Below, in pieces: positions 1-7,611 of a stretch of 64,000 bases of DNA; position 1 is the first letter of the stretch; every line of letters begins with the position of its first letter. Origin of the DNA: Paracoxiella cheracis (GTDB taxonomy: Bacteria > Pseudomonadota > Gammaproteobacteria > Coxiellales > Coxiellaceae); NCBI RefSeq assembly GCF_049348705.1, contig NZ_CP186485.1, positions 1,550,001 through 1,614,000 of the forward strand. The letters are read 5' to 3'. Below the pieces are notes generated by a model that searched no databases, was not told the DNA's origin, and saw only the letters and a list, made by a program, of their open reading frames with translations. The translations under genes were made by a program, and so were the position numbers.

Positions 1-388
1 ATTTCGCTTCAAGCGCTTTTAGTCGCTTCTTAAAAGTCTCTAGATCATTACGTAGCCACACCGAACGAACTCCGCTGCTCGATACGATAATGCCTCGCGC
101 CAGTAATTCATTGGCCGCACGTGCCTGACCTAACGCTGGGTTTTCAATAGCCAAAGCAATTACCGCTTCTTCTACATGTAACGGCACTCTATTTTTTTCA
201 TTCGGTTTCTTCTTACTCATATCATGGAGTGCTTCTTCGCCACCATTTTCATAAAGTGTTTTGAAACGGTAAAAACTGTCGCGTGAATAACCCATAACCT
301 TGCAGGCTTGTGAAACATTTCCCAATTGTTTAGACAGCTCTAGTAAACCTAATTTCGGTTTGATAATCTTTTCGGATACACTGGTCAT
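1..388 (-). CDS. ISa transposase, N-terminal part (partial)
   Basis: Start codon at 386-388 (MTSVSEKIIKPKLG), reading off the left window edge. Same N-terminal helix-turn-helix region as the two complete copies, which share an in-frame TGA further on; that position is outside the window here, so intactness cannot be judged. Confidence 0.85.
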   Translation of the reverse strand, partial: MTSVSEKIIKPKLGLLELSKQLGNVSQACKVMGYSRDSFYRFKTLYENGGEEALHDMSKKKPNEKNRVPLHVEEAVIALAIENPALGQARAANELLARGIIVSSSGVRSVWLRNDLETFKKRLKALEAK

Positions 389-479
389 AATGACACTCCT
401 CGTGTTGGTTGTTTAAGGTTGGTCAATTAAATTTTACTCTAACTGACCAGGAGTGTCAGATCAAGTCTGAAGGTTTACA
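1..479 (-). mobile_element. ISa copy 0 (IS481-like), 5' part, cut by window edge
   Basis: Nearly identical to positions 2355-2833 of the complete ISa copy. It ends at 479 with the ISa terminal inverted repeat (reverse complement begins TGTAAACCTTCAGACTTG). The rest lies outside the window. It abuts a truncated R element at 480, so ISa probably landed in or beside an R element. Confidence 0.9.
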
Positions 480-554
480 TTTAAGTTGTCGCGTATTGCG
501 AGTCGATTATTGACAGGGATGGCAATAATCTATCACGAGCATCGCGACACGCTT
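480..554 (-). repeat. R element R1, truncated (75 bp)
   Basis: Matches the first part of the 249 bp R element in reverse orientation: the outer arms TGTCGCG/CGCGACA and inner inverted repeat GATTATTG/CAATAATC are present. The remainder is missing where ISa copy 0 begins at 479. Confidence 0.85.
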
Positions 555-559
555 CGCTA

Positions 560-649
560 GCCGAATTTGGAGTAGCTGTGTCTTGGGAATTGCTACTACT
601 TACCGCTGGAGTTGAAGTGCTCTTTAATCAGCTAAGAGTAGATTCCTAG
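560..649 (+). pseudogene. 3' remnant of an unidentified gene
   Basis: An open stretch directly after R1 reads AEFGVAVSWELLLLTAG and ends VEVLFNQLRVDS at TAG 647-649. Composition is protein-like and there is no start, so it looks like the C-terminal tail of a gene cut by R1. I do not recognise the family. The rest of the interval to 820 holds no further coding signal that I can support. Confidence 0.35.
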
Positions 650-819
650 TAACATCTTTTAGTATATGCTTGTAATCTTTGGTTTGTATTAACATCCGCG
701 CATGATGATAGGTATAATATCTAGTTTTTATTTTGATATAGGTACCGGGAGAGAGGTGCGAACGGTTGGTGTTGACGCCTTGCGCGAGTTGAACTCGCAT
801 TTTAGTGAGGTATCTATAT

Positions 820-844
820 AAAAATGGGCGCTGATACAGCGCCC
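820..844 (-). terminator. Rho-independent terminator of the lysine-rich protein gene
   Basis: Read on the minus strand: perfect 8-bp stem GGGCGCTG / CAGCGCCC with a 3-nt loop, followed by ATTTTTA. It lies 20 bp past the stop codon of the minus-strand gene ending at 865. Confidence 0.85.
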
Positions 845-864
845 AAACTTATTTAGAAGTAACT

Positions 865-1101
865 TTACTTAGCTTTTTTACGAGATGCTTTTTTCTTAGC
901 TGGTTTTCGAGTTACCTTTTTGACGGCTTTCTTTTTACCACTAGCTTTTCGTTTAGTGGGTTTTGCTTTTTTAGCATTTTTAACTTTCTTCGTTGCTTTT
1001 TTGTGTTGCTTTAACGCTTTTTCAGCATCTTTCAATGCCTTTTTCGCAGCAGCGATGTTGTTTTTTAGTGTTTTCAATTTTGGATCGGCAACTCGTGCCA
1101 T
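865..1101 (-). CDS. Lysine/alanine-rich histone H1-like protein (78 aa)
   Basis: A short, very basic protein. Residues 1-35 look helical (MARVADPKLKTLKNN then KAL/KAEKALKQ); residues 36-78 are almost only K, A, R, T and S in KKA/KPT/AKKK patterns, like histone H1 C-terminal tails and the Hc1/Hq1-type nucleoid proteins of intracellular bacteria. Such proteins bind DNA non-specifically and compact the nucleoid. The start is supported by GAGGAGG 7 nt upstream of ATG, and a strong terminator follows. It is monocistronic. Function is inferred from composition; a ribosomal or RNA-binding role cannot be excluded. Confidence 0.7.
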   Translation of the reverse strand: MARVADPKLKTLKNNIAAAKKALKDAEKALKQHKKATKKVKNAKKAKPTKRKASGKKKAVKKVTRKPAKKKASRKKAK

Positions 1102-1265
1102 AGTGATACCTCCTCAGTTTTTTAGAAAAAAGATTATACAAGTTTTAGTAAGATTAGGAAAGCAAATGGATTTGCCACTAAATTTGTTTTAGAAGAGTAC
1201 CATCTCTCTTGGAATAATGGGTAATGTTTTTTCTTGTATCGGGCGATTGAATGTACGTGAGGTAA

Positions 1266-1436
1266 TCGCATTTTGTGTCACCGGGTTTTGAGTTTGCAGA
1301 TTTTGAGCTTGCAAGTGCAGAATCGTTAAGCATCGAATATCCTGAGTATCGTCCACTGATTCATCGATTGAGTCGCTTGGCTCCTGTAGTATCAATTAAA
1401 GAAGCAAGAAAATACGAAGATGGTACAAAAAAGTAA
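1266..1436 (+). pseudogene. Remnant of a cupin_5 (DUF985-like) gene, C-terminal part
   Basis: The plus-strand frame reads SHFVSPGFEFADFELAS, then LSIEYPEYRPLIHRLSRL, and stops at TAA 1434. The VxPGFxFxDFELA pattern followed by a YP..xxLIxRL segment is the typical C-terminus of DUF985 cupins. A stop codon precedes it in frame and no start is visible, so it is a decayed fragment. The open minus-strand frame over the same bases (1189-1395) is a shadow. Confidence 0.6.
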
Positions 1437-1442
1437 TTAAAG

Positions 1443-1550
1443 GCTAATCAAGCGCTAATTTCGTTTATTGCTGAGTGCTTGGAACTTAACAAACGTGATA
1501 TCAAAATTGTGCGAGGGACTACCAGTCGATTTAAAACACTATCTATTAGA
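1443..1550 (+). pseudogene. Remnant of a YggU/DUF167 gene, cut by ISa copy 1
   Basis: Reads ANQALISFIAECLELNKRD then IKIVRGTTSRFKTLSI, matching the DUF167 core (xANxALIxFLA ... IxIxxGxTSRxK). It ends where ISa copy 1 starts at 1551. It is in the same reading frame as the cupin remnant seven bases upstream, separated by its TAA. No continuation on the other side of the IS was found in the window. Confidence 0.6.
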
Positions 1551-2833
1551 TGTAGAACTCTCGACTTGATCTGACAGTTGAGATTTATCGGACATATTTT
1601 CTGTCCGATAGATCGGATTCTAATTACTCCTCTACCAGTTGCGTGTCGTGATTACTGTGCGCCTTATTCAATTCATCTGCCGACACGCTTGGAATAGTTT
1701 TACATAGTTTATCTAATTCTTTTTCTTGTGGCAAATGCTTTGCATCAAGAAAAGTTTGCATGGGTGTTTTTCCATAACAACGCTCGCCGGAATGGGGCCT
1801 GACCTCATTATATGTTTTGATCCACGCATCAACGTCTTGTTGTAATTCTTCTAGGGAACGATATATTTTTTTTCGAAAAGCAACATCATAAAATTCTTGT
1901 TTAATCGTTTTATGAAAACGTTCACAAATACCATTGGTCTGCGGAGAACGTGCGCGTGTTTTCGAATGGTCAATGTCTTCAACTGCTAAATAAAGTTGAT
2001 AGGCGTGGTTCTCAATTTTTCCACAATATTCCGTCCCGCGATCCGTGAGCATACGCAGCAATCGGATACCTTGCTCATTAAACCATGGCAATACACGTTC
2101 ATTTAATAAATGAGCTGCCGTCATCGCTGTTTTCTCCGTGTATAACTTCGCAAAAGCGATTCTGCTATAGGTATCGACAAAAGTCTGCTCATAAATACGG
2201 CCAACGCCCTTCATCGTGCCAACATAATACGTATCCTGAGAACCTAAATAACCTGGGTGTTCTGTTTCAATCTCGCCGTGCGCTTCTTTTTCTCGTTTTG
2301 ATTTTTCTAATGCTTGTCATTGTTCTTCCGTTAATAACATACCGTCTTGCGCCGATTTCGCTTCAAGCGCTTTTAGTCGCTTCTTAAAAGTCTCTAGATC
2401 ATTACGTAGCCACACCGAACGAACTCCGCTGCTCGATACGATAATGCCTCGCGCCAGTAATTCATTGGCCGCACGTGCCTGACCTAACGCTGGGTTTTCA
2501 ATAGCCAAAGCAATTACCCCTTCTTCTACATGTAGCGGCACTCTATTTTTTTCATTCGGTTTCTTCTTACTCATATCATGGAGTGCTTCTTCGCCACCAT
2601 TTTCATAAAGTGTTTTGAAACGGTAAAAACTGTCGCGTGAATAACCCATAACCTTGCAGGCTTGTGAAACATTTCCCAATTGTTTAGACAGCTCTAGTAA
2701 ACCTAATTTGGGTTTGATAATCTTTTCGGATACACTGGTCATAATGACACTCCTCGTGTTGGTTGTTTAAGGTTGGTCAATTAAATTTTACTCTAACTGA
2801 CCAGGAGTGTCAGATCAAGTCTGAAGGTTTACA
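1551..2833 (-). mobile_element. ISa copy 1 (IS481-like, 1283 bp)
   Basis: Complete element. The termini form an imperfect inverted repeat of about 26 bp (TGTAAACCTTCAGACTTG at the transposase 5' side, TGTAGAACTCTCGACTTG at the other), both continuing into ATCTGACA. Same length as copy 2 at 22886-24168. It lies between a DUF167 remnant and a piece of ISc; no target duplication is visible, consistent with later rearrangement. Confidence 0.92.
1624..2742 (-). pseudogene. ISa transposase with in-frame TGA (IS481-like)
   Basis: One reading frame from 2742 to 1624 interrupted by a single TGA at 2317-2319. The first part (141 aa) is the helix-turn-helix DNA-binding domain (LGNVSQACKVMGYSRDSFYR). 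The second carries the rve/DDE integrase core: the YSRIAFAKLY strand, LTDRGTEYCG and the C-terminal ARSPQTNGICERFHKT motif with its Glu. Without the TGA the protein would be about 372 aa. The other complete copy has the same TGA, so the stop predates duplication. The second part may be translated from an internal Met (2214), by readthrough, or not at all. Confidence 0.8.
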
Positions 2834-2946
2834 ACTAAAAGACCACACAGTTCATTAAATTATATGCCGCCTATTGAATTTGCGAAACAGGCTGCTTAAC
2901 ATGAATATCTCATCGGTGTCCTGGTACTAGTTTAGGGGGAAGGTCA
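2834..2946 (+). mobile_element. ISc terminal remnant (113 bp)
   Basis: Reverse complement of the left end of ISc (20624 onwards), including its terminal repeat ending GGGGGAAGGTCA at 2946. ISa copy 1 cuts it at 2833. On the other side it joins the degT fragment, so ISc was inserted in degT before ISa arrived. The end of orfB is included but not enough to encode anything. Confidence 0.85.
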
Positions 2947-3524
2947 TTTTGATTCTGCTTTTCAATCTTCTCATGAATTGTTAATAACTGTGCTCTGATT
3001 ATCGCCGCTGTAATGTTGTTCATTCTAACATTGAGACAAGGTATTTTTTTTTGTAAATGAGCAATATCTTTGGGGCGGTTAATGTGTGATTTCCACAAGC
3101 GCTCATAGGCTCCGGCATATAAAATCGCTTTTGCACAAAGATCCTCATCATCAGTAACGAAAATACCGCCTTCACCCGCGTTAATCATTTTATATGATTG
3201 CATGCTGTAACAGGAAATGATGCCTTTTCTCCCAACAGGCGTCCCTTTCCAGCGCAAGCCCATTGTGTGAGCACAATCCTCTACAACTTTGATATTATGC
3301 TGTTGGCATAAATTCACAATCGCATCAACATTACCCACATATCCTCGCATATAAGATAGGATTAATACTTTTGACTTGCTGGTTATTTTTTTCTTCAAGT
3401 CCTCGATATCTAGATAGTAATCTTCAGTAACGTCGACTAACCTAACCTGTGCTCCTGTTTGCACGGCTATACTTGGCACAGCGACAAAAGTAAAAGCCGG
3501 AATCAAAACTTCATCTTCAGATGT
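2947..3524 (-). pseudogene. degT-family aminotransferase, middle fragment
   Basis: Internal part of a PLP-dependent DegT/DnrJ/EryC1 sugar aminotransferase: TSEDEVLIPAFTFVAVPS, then VEDCAHTMG and the PLP-lysine region QSYKMINAGEGGIF. The N-terminal part lies at 25471-25684. Removing R2, ISb and one 3-bp target copy gives the join NIAMY-VLGV-TSEDEV in frame. The C-terminal part beyond IEKQNQN is lost at the ISc remnant. The gene is therefore broken by ISb, R2 and ISc/ISa. Its original substrate is unknown; such enzymes make amino sugars for surface glycans. Confidence 0.85.
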
Positions 3525-3805
3525 GAAGTGTGTCGCGATGCTCGTGATAGATTATTGGCATCCCTGTCAATAATCGACTCGCAATACGCGACAACCTAAA
3601 TAGCCGCAGACGTCCCCGTCGACAGCGCTCCGCGACCTCGCGGCCGACTGCGCACTGTCTCCAGATGACTCGACGCCGCCTACAGATTTTTGCCACTCGC
3701 TACGCTGCCTACGGAACTCCGTTCCTTCGGCACTCCGCTCTGTCAAAAATCGGCGGCTGCCGCGGAATACTCGCCATCGGCTTCGCCTCTCCATGGCTCG
3801 CATCG
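3525..3805 (+). repeat. R element R2 (281 bp variant), inserted in degT
   Basis: Nearly identical to R3 at 5955-6235 and sharing its first part with the 249 bp R elements. It contains TGTCGCG...CGCGACA, GATTATTG...CAATAATC and GATTTTTG...CAAAAATC inverted repeats. Deleting exactly 281 bp restores degT codons (GGC GTC ACA TCT), so insertion left no target duplication. The open frame inside (3567-3803) is not regarded as a gene. Confidence 0.88.
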
Positions 3806-3821
3806 GACGCCAAGTACATAC
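3806..3821 (-). pseudogene. degT sliver between R2 and ISb
   Basis: Sixteen bases that encode the YVLGV segment of degT. The last three, TAC (reverse complement GTA), are the ISb target duplication; the partner GTA is at 25682-25684 next to ISb copy 2. Confidence 0.75.
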
Positions 3822-3861
3822 TGATCTTCCCTCACTTTACCGGACACATTTTTTTTCGATT

Positions 3862-4716
3862 TTACGCAGCACATTCAAGCGCAACAGGGGTCTTGTAGTC
3901 AATAGCTGAATGCATTCTTCTGTGATTGTAATAGCCTTCAATATACTGAAAAAGACTTTGCCTTGCTTCAGCGCGTGTTGTGTAATCATTCACATGCACA
4001 AGTTCCGTTTTTAGGGTATGGAAAAAACTTTCTGCAATGGCATTATCCCAACAATTAGCCTTTCTGCTCATTGAACCAATCAGCTTGTTTTGCTTGATGA
4101 TTTCCCTATATTTTTTCGAACAATATTGACTGCCCCGATCAGAGTGTATAATCACTTGCTTTGGATATTTTCGTTTGAATAACGCCATCAATAACGCATC
4201 ACACACTAAATCTTGTTTCATGCTTTTATTCATTGACGAGCCAATAACCGAACGTGAATGCACATCGATAACCACCGCTAAATACAACCAACCTTCACGG
4301 GTTGGAATGTACGTCAGATCACTCACCCATTTTTGATTGATCGCCGTTCTCGTGAAATCTCTCTTTAAAATATTCTCAAAAATAGCCTTGTTGTGACCCG
4401 AGTCTGTGGTTATTTTAAATCTACGCTTGGCAAGTGCTTTTAAGCCCATGGAGCGCATACGCCGCTCAATACGCGTGTGACTGCAGGAAATCGATTCCGC
4501 TTGCAATGCACGAGTTATACGTGGTGAACCGTAACGTTGTTTGTTTCTCATATAAATTACCTTAATTTTTTCATCTAATTGTTGGTTTGCTTGCTCACGT
4601 GGGCTCATAGGTCGCGATAGCCAGTCATAATAACCACTACGACTGACACCCAGTACATCACATAGCAAGTTAATTCCAAATAGTTGGGCGTGCTTTTGAA
4701 TAAAGCTGTACTTTAC
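3862..4716 (-). CDS. ISb OrfB transposase (IS3 family DDE)
   Basis: IS3-type OrfB: N-terminal HTH_21-like segment (GVSRSGYYDWLSRP), then the rve core with WVSDLTYIPTREGWLYLAVV, HSDRGSQYCS and NCWDNAIAESFFHTLK giving the D, D and E of the catalytic triad, and the C-terminal NHRRMHSAIDYKTP motif. In copy 2 this frame starts with GTG overlapping the orfA stop (GTGA); here the same codon is GTA (4714-4716), so the OrfB start is lost and expression would need the -1 frameshift from orfA or an internal start such as the Met at 4668. Confidence 0.82.
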   Translation of the reverse strand, partial: VKYSFIQKHAQLFGINLLCDVLGVSRSGYYDWLSRPMSPREQANQQLDEKIKVIYMRNKQRYGSPRITRALQAESISCSHTRIERRMRSMGLKALAKRRFKITTDSGHNKAIFENILKRDFTRTAINQKWVSDLTYIPTREGWLYLAVVIDVHSRSVIGSSMNKSMKQDLVCDALLMALFKRKYPKQVIIHSDRGSQYCSKKYREIIKQNKLIGSMSRKANCWDNAIAESFFHTLKTELVHVNDYTTRAEARQSLFQYIEGYYNHRRMHSAIDYKTPVALECAA

Positions 4717-4805
4717 TCGAGTTCTTTCGCGAAGTACGTGGCCGCCTTTTTTAGAATGGCTTTCTCCTGTTCCAGTCGTGCCAGTCGCTTCTTAAGCTGT
4801 TGATT

Positions 4806-5015
4806 TTATTCAATGAGTTCCCCTATGTTGACCGGTTGCTTTGCGCTGGGATGAATCACTTCACCACTCTTCCTGGCTTTATCCACCCAGGTGTGGAGGG
4901 TCGCTTCGGGCATGCCTAAGTCTTTTGCAGCGCTTAACACGGAAGGAGAACTGAGTGCTAGATGGATTGCTTCTTCTTTAAATTCCGGTGTGTATTTTCG
5001 AGTCTTCTTTGTCAT
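4806..5015 (-). CDS. ISb OrfA, truncated by in-frame TAA
   Basis: Helix-turn-helix protein (MTKKTRKYTPEFKEEAIHLA ... ATLHTWVDKARK). It stops at TAA after GELIE, yet the same frame continues with a leucine-zipper-like segment (NQQLKKRLARLEQEKAILKK) through an A-AAA-AAG slippery site to the orfB junction. The same TAA is in copy 2. A normal IS3 OrfA would run to the frameshift site, so this one appears shortened by about 30 residues. Confidence 0.78.
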   Translation of the reverse strand: MTKKTRKYTPEFKEEAIHLALSSPSVLSAAKDLGMPEATLHTWVDKARKSGEVIHPSAKQPVNIGELIE

Positions 5016-5101
5016 GAGATCACCTCTTTGTTACTTCATAGATTTTAACAAATTAGTGTCCGGTAATTTAGGGGGTGGTGCCTCATTTTTGTTGATGGCA
5101 T

Positions 5102-5578
5102 CTAAATAACCCTCCCAAACTCGTGCCTATTGATAAATAATCCGATGACAATGTCGTGCAATTTATCCAGTTTAGAAAAGCAAATCGTCTTTCTCGCTAA
5201 TCGCTTTATTCGTGTGCGCAACGTGAGATGCTTTCGTTCAATCGCTTGGGTATTTTGCTTTCCCACCAAATGTTTTGATTGAGGCAGGTGTCTTTCATAA
5301 GCACCCCAATCATCTGTATAGTAAAAGTTGATATCAAATGAGCTCAGTTTTTCTTTCAGTGCTTTAAATGCTGAATCTTTTCTTGGACCAAAATGATAAG
5401 CTAACACCTCATGTGTATGGTGATCAATCGCATGCCAAAGCCAACGTTGATTCTGTTTATTTCGAACAAAACTCCACATTTCATCCAGCTCCGCTTCTTC
5501 AACTTGTACAACATTAACAGTAACAGACGCACCAAGTGATTCTTTTTCCTTTAAAAGTCGTGTATTGACGCTCTCCAA
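5102..5578 (-). CDS. ISd InsB (IS1-family transposase, catalytic part)
   Basis: 158 aa DDE domain of IS1 type: ELDEMWSFVRNKQNQRWLWH, YYTDDWGAYERHLP and NTQAIERKHLTLRTRIKRL. In IS1 the active enzyme is an InsA-InsB fusion made by -1 frameshifting on an A-rich run; here the run is 8 A upstream of the overlap, allowing GELKKKGEGLES. All four copies encode the same protein. Confidence 0.88.
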   Translation of the reverse strand: MESVNTRLLKEKESLGASVTVNVVQVEEAELDEMWSFVRNKQNQRWLWHAIDHHTHEVLAYHFGPRKDSAFKALKEKLSSFDINFYYTDDWGAYERHLPQSKHLVGKQNTQAIERKHLTLRTRIKRLARKTICFSKLDKLHDIVIGLFINRHEFGRVI

Positions 5579-5853
5579 ACCTTCACCCTTTTTTTTAATT
5601 CACCAATAACAGTGTTAATGCTAATACGTAAAACGCGTGCAGTATCTCTGACGCCACTACCATTCATTGCCATATCAACTATTTTATCTTTAACACCAGG
5701 GGCACGAGCATTATGTGTGTAATCTAGAAGAAATGTATTTTTCTCACAAGCATTATTTTTACATTGAAACCTTTGCTTTCCTGTACTGCTGACGCCAAAT
5801 TTTACAACCTCATGTAAACAGCAGCAGGGGCAAGCAACATTGATTCTTGCCAT
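5551..5853 (-). CDS. ISd InsA (IS1-family, DNA-binding part)
   Basis: 100 aa. N-terminal zinc-finger cysteines (ACPCCC and FQCKNNACEKNTF) and a C-terminal helix-turn-helix (VRDTARVLRISINTVIGEL). Overlaps insB by 28 nt in a different frame after the poly-A slippery run. Confidence 0.85.
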   Translation of the reverse strand: MARINVACPCCCLHEVVKFGVSSTGKQRFQCKNNACEKNTFLLDYTHNARAPGVKDKIVDMAMNGSGVRDTARVLRISINTVIGELKKRVKVWRASIHDF

Positions 5854-5925
5854 TCATGCAATCCTTATCCTAATGATTTTCTGAAATAGCAAAATATATC
5901 ACATCAACAAAAATGAGGCACTACC

Positions 5926-6339
5926 CACCACCTTTCCAAGCAAGTTATAAAAATGAAGTGTGTCGCGATGCTCGTGATAGATTATTGGCATCCCTGTCAA
6001 TAATCGACTCGCAATACGCGACAACCTAAATAGCCGCGGACGTCCCCGTCGACAGCGCTCCGCGACCTCGCGGCCGACTGCGCACTGTCTCCAGATGACT
6101 CGACGCCGCCTACAGATTTTTGCCACTCGCTACGCTGCCTACGGAACTCCGTTCCTTCGGCACTCCGCTCTGTCAAAAATCGGCGGCTGCCGCGGAATAC
6201 TCGCCATCGGCTTCGCCTCTCCATGGCTCGCATCGGATCGATAATCACGGTCAAAATGAAAAATATTCTGCCGATAGTTTCCTCTTAACATCACGTGATA
6301 AAAAGCATTTGAATAATGAATTCTAGGTTTTCTTGGCAT
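5926..6339 (-). pseudogene. RAYT (REP-associated Y1 transposase), N-terminal fragment
   Basis: Begins at ATG 6337-6339, with GGAG 8 nt upstream, and reads MPRKPRIHYSNAFYHVMLRG then NYRQNIFHFDRDYR, the hallmark N-terminus of the TnpA_REP/RAYT family of single-strand HUH transposases. R3 is inserted after DYR. Beyond it the frame gives SFL, TAA, LAWKGG and ends at ISd copy 1. The HUH motif and catalytic Tyr are missing. A matching C-terminal piece sits at 16701-17013 beside ISd copy 2. The gene is dead as it stands; a working paralogue could exist elsewhere. Confidence 0.8.
5955..6235 (+). repeat. R element R3 (281 bp variant), inserted in RAYT
   Basis: Same length and almost the same sequence as R2. 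Its edges (GAAGTGTGTCGCG at the left, GCTCGCATCG at the right) are followed immediately by RAYT codons on the right and in-frame RAYT-like codons on the left, so insertion was clean with no target duplication. Open frames inside it are treated as spurious. Confidence 0.85.
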
Positions 6340-6422
6340 AACAATCTCCATCGTTAATCAAGAGAAAGTTCCTATTGTTAACAAAGAAGATAAAATTACA
6401 ATACAGGAAGGCAAGTTAGTAT

Positions 6423-6499
6423 GTACCGTATCTGCACTAGAAAAAATTATTTTCACATAAAAATCATGATATTATAAAAATTAGTGCAAATGTGACACC
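6423..6499 (+). repeat. P element A (77 bp, paired conserved termini)
   Basis: Left terminus GTACCGTATCTGCACTA (17 nt), right terminus TAGTGCAAATGTGACACC (18 nt), and a 42-nt AT-rich core not shared with the other copies. The inner parts TTTGCACTA/TAGTGCAAA are inverted repeats. It lies between the 3' end of dinB (2 bp away) and the RAYT start (84 bp), pointing opposite to the RAYT gene. Confidence 0.85.
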
Positions 6500-6501
6500 T
6501 A

Positions 6502-7557
6502 CTAAAATAGTAGTGAAGATTGCTGATTGAAAGGAATCGAATCAAGCCCGCAAAATCGGACACCAAGTCCTAATAAACGCACTTTTTTAGAGCTATTTTT
6601 GATTACTTCTCGCAACAACTCTAAAAAAATCGCTCCGTCTAATTGTGTCACTACACACTCCTTTGTAGTCCGACTAAAATCAGCAAATTTAACTTTAATA
6701 AATTGTTTATGAATAACTCTATCTTCGTATTTTTTTAGACGTCGATAAAGATTGGACTGCAGCGCAGGAAGTTTATTGCTGCACTCAGACAAACCCCTTA
6801 AATCTTCTATAAAGGTTTCTTCCACACTAACAGATTTTCGAATACGCATTGTTTCTATCGGCCGTTCATCAATGCCACGACAATAATTATAAAGACGCTC
6901 ACCAAACTTTCCAAATCGTTGATGCAACTCAATCAACGATAAAGTTTGTAATTGAGCACAAGTATTCACATTAATATTATTCAGTTTTCTCACGCTAACT
7001 TTCCCTACGCCAGGTATTTTTTTCACTGGCAAAGATTTAATAAATGCATCAACCTGATTAGGCAAAATTGAAAATTGCCCATCTGGTTTTCGCCAATCAC
7101 TTGCCACTTTTGCAAGAAATTTATTTGTTGCAATGCCAGCAGACGCAGTAAGATTAAGTTCTTGCAAAATATCGCCCCTTATTTTTTGTGCTAAAAGGAT
7201 AGCACTACCTTGACATGCTTTTGAATCACTCACATCAAGATAAGCCTCATCCAATGACAAAAACTCGACAATATCTGTATATCGATAAAATATCTCACGA
7301 ACTTCAGCCGACACTTCTCGATATTTTTTCATATCAACTGGAAGCAAAATTAATTTCGGGCACAATTGTAAAGCTCTCGATGAAGCCATTGCTGAATGTA
7401 ACCCAAAAGCTCTCGCCTCATAATTGCATGTAGTCAAGACACCTCTTTTATCTGGCAGCCCTCCTACTGCGACAGGTTTGCCCTTTAAAAAAGGATTATC
7501 ACGAATCTCCACTGCTGCATAAAAACAATCCATATCAATATGAATGATTTTTTTCAT
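6502..7557 (-). CDS. dinB: DNA polymerase IV (Y family)
   Basis: Error-prone translesion polymerase that extends mismatched or damaged primer ends. The start chosen is ATG 7555-7557 (MKKIIHIDMDCFYAAVE) with GGGTGG upstream; an in-frame GTG lies 12 nt earlier. Visible motifs: IDMDCF (first metal ligand), steric-gate region CFYA, SLDEAYLDV with the D-E pair, the helix-hairpin-helix segment PVKKIPGVGKVSVRKL, and a little-finger domain to the end. No beta-clamp motif is obvious beyond the terminal QSSLLF. Length (351 aa) is normal. Lies 43 bp downstream of murI on the same strand. Confidence 0.95.
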   Translation of the reverse strand: MKKIIHIDMDCFYAAVEIRDNPFLKGKPVAVGGLPDKRGVLTTCNYEARAFGLHSAMASSRALQLCPKLILLPVDMKKYREVSAEVREIFYRYTDIVEFLSLDEAYLDVSDSKACQGSAILLAQKIRGDILQELNLTASAGIATNKFLAKVASDWRKPDGQFSILPNQVDAFIKSLPVKKIPGVGKVSVRKLNNINVNTCAQLQTLSLIELHQRFGKFGERLYNYCRGIDERPIETMRIRKSVSVEETFIEDLRGLSECSNKLPALQSNLYRRLKKYEDRVIHKQFIKVKFADFSRTTKECVVTQLDGAIFLELLREVIKNSSKKVRLLGLGVRFCGLDSIPFNQQSSLLF

Positions 7558-7611
7558 GGATTTATCCACCCAATAAGATGCTTTTAAAAATACAGGCGAT
7601 ACTTCAAGTTT

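Larger units (their letters stand above)
3822..5073 (-). mobile_element. ISb copy 1 (IS3-like), left tip cut off by ISd
   Basis: 1252 bp of the 1260 bp element. The right terminus (TGATCTTCCCTCACTTTACC) is at 3822. The left terminus is interrupted at 5073 by ISd copy 1 within CCCTAAAT; the missing outer 8 bp plus a duplicate CCCTAAAT are found at 15974-15989. 1252 + 8 equals the length of ISb copy 2 exactly. Confidence 0.9.
5074..5925 (-). mobile_element. ISd copy 1 (IS1-like, 852 bp)
   Basis: Complete element with termini GGTGGTGCCTCATTTTTGTT / GGTAGTGCCTCATTTTTGTT. The left flank 5066-5073 (reverse complement CCCTAAAT) matches the left flank of ISd copy 2 (15982-15989), not its own right flank, which is RAYT sequence. 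The two copies have thus exchanged flanks by recombination. Confidence 0.9.

Noticed and set aside
660..820. Possible tRNA or small RNA upstream of the terminator at 820
   Set aside because: No cloverleaf or T-loop signature could be traced; only a short GCGAGTT-AACTCGC inverted repeat (783-798), insufficient for a call.
1189..1395. Minus-strand open frame of 68 codons
   Set aside because: Antisense shadow of the cupin_5 remnant, with low-complexity QTQNPVTQN sequence.
3567..3803. Open frame inside R2 (and its twin 5997-6254 in R3), Arg/Ser-rich
   Set aside because: Composition follows the GC-rich repeat; no ribosome-binding site; the frame is absent from the 249 bp R elements.
5926..5931. 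CACCACC after ISd copy 1 as a second nested ISd end
   Set aside because: Seven bases are too few to separate from RAYT codons (KGG) by sequence alone.
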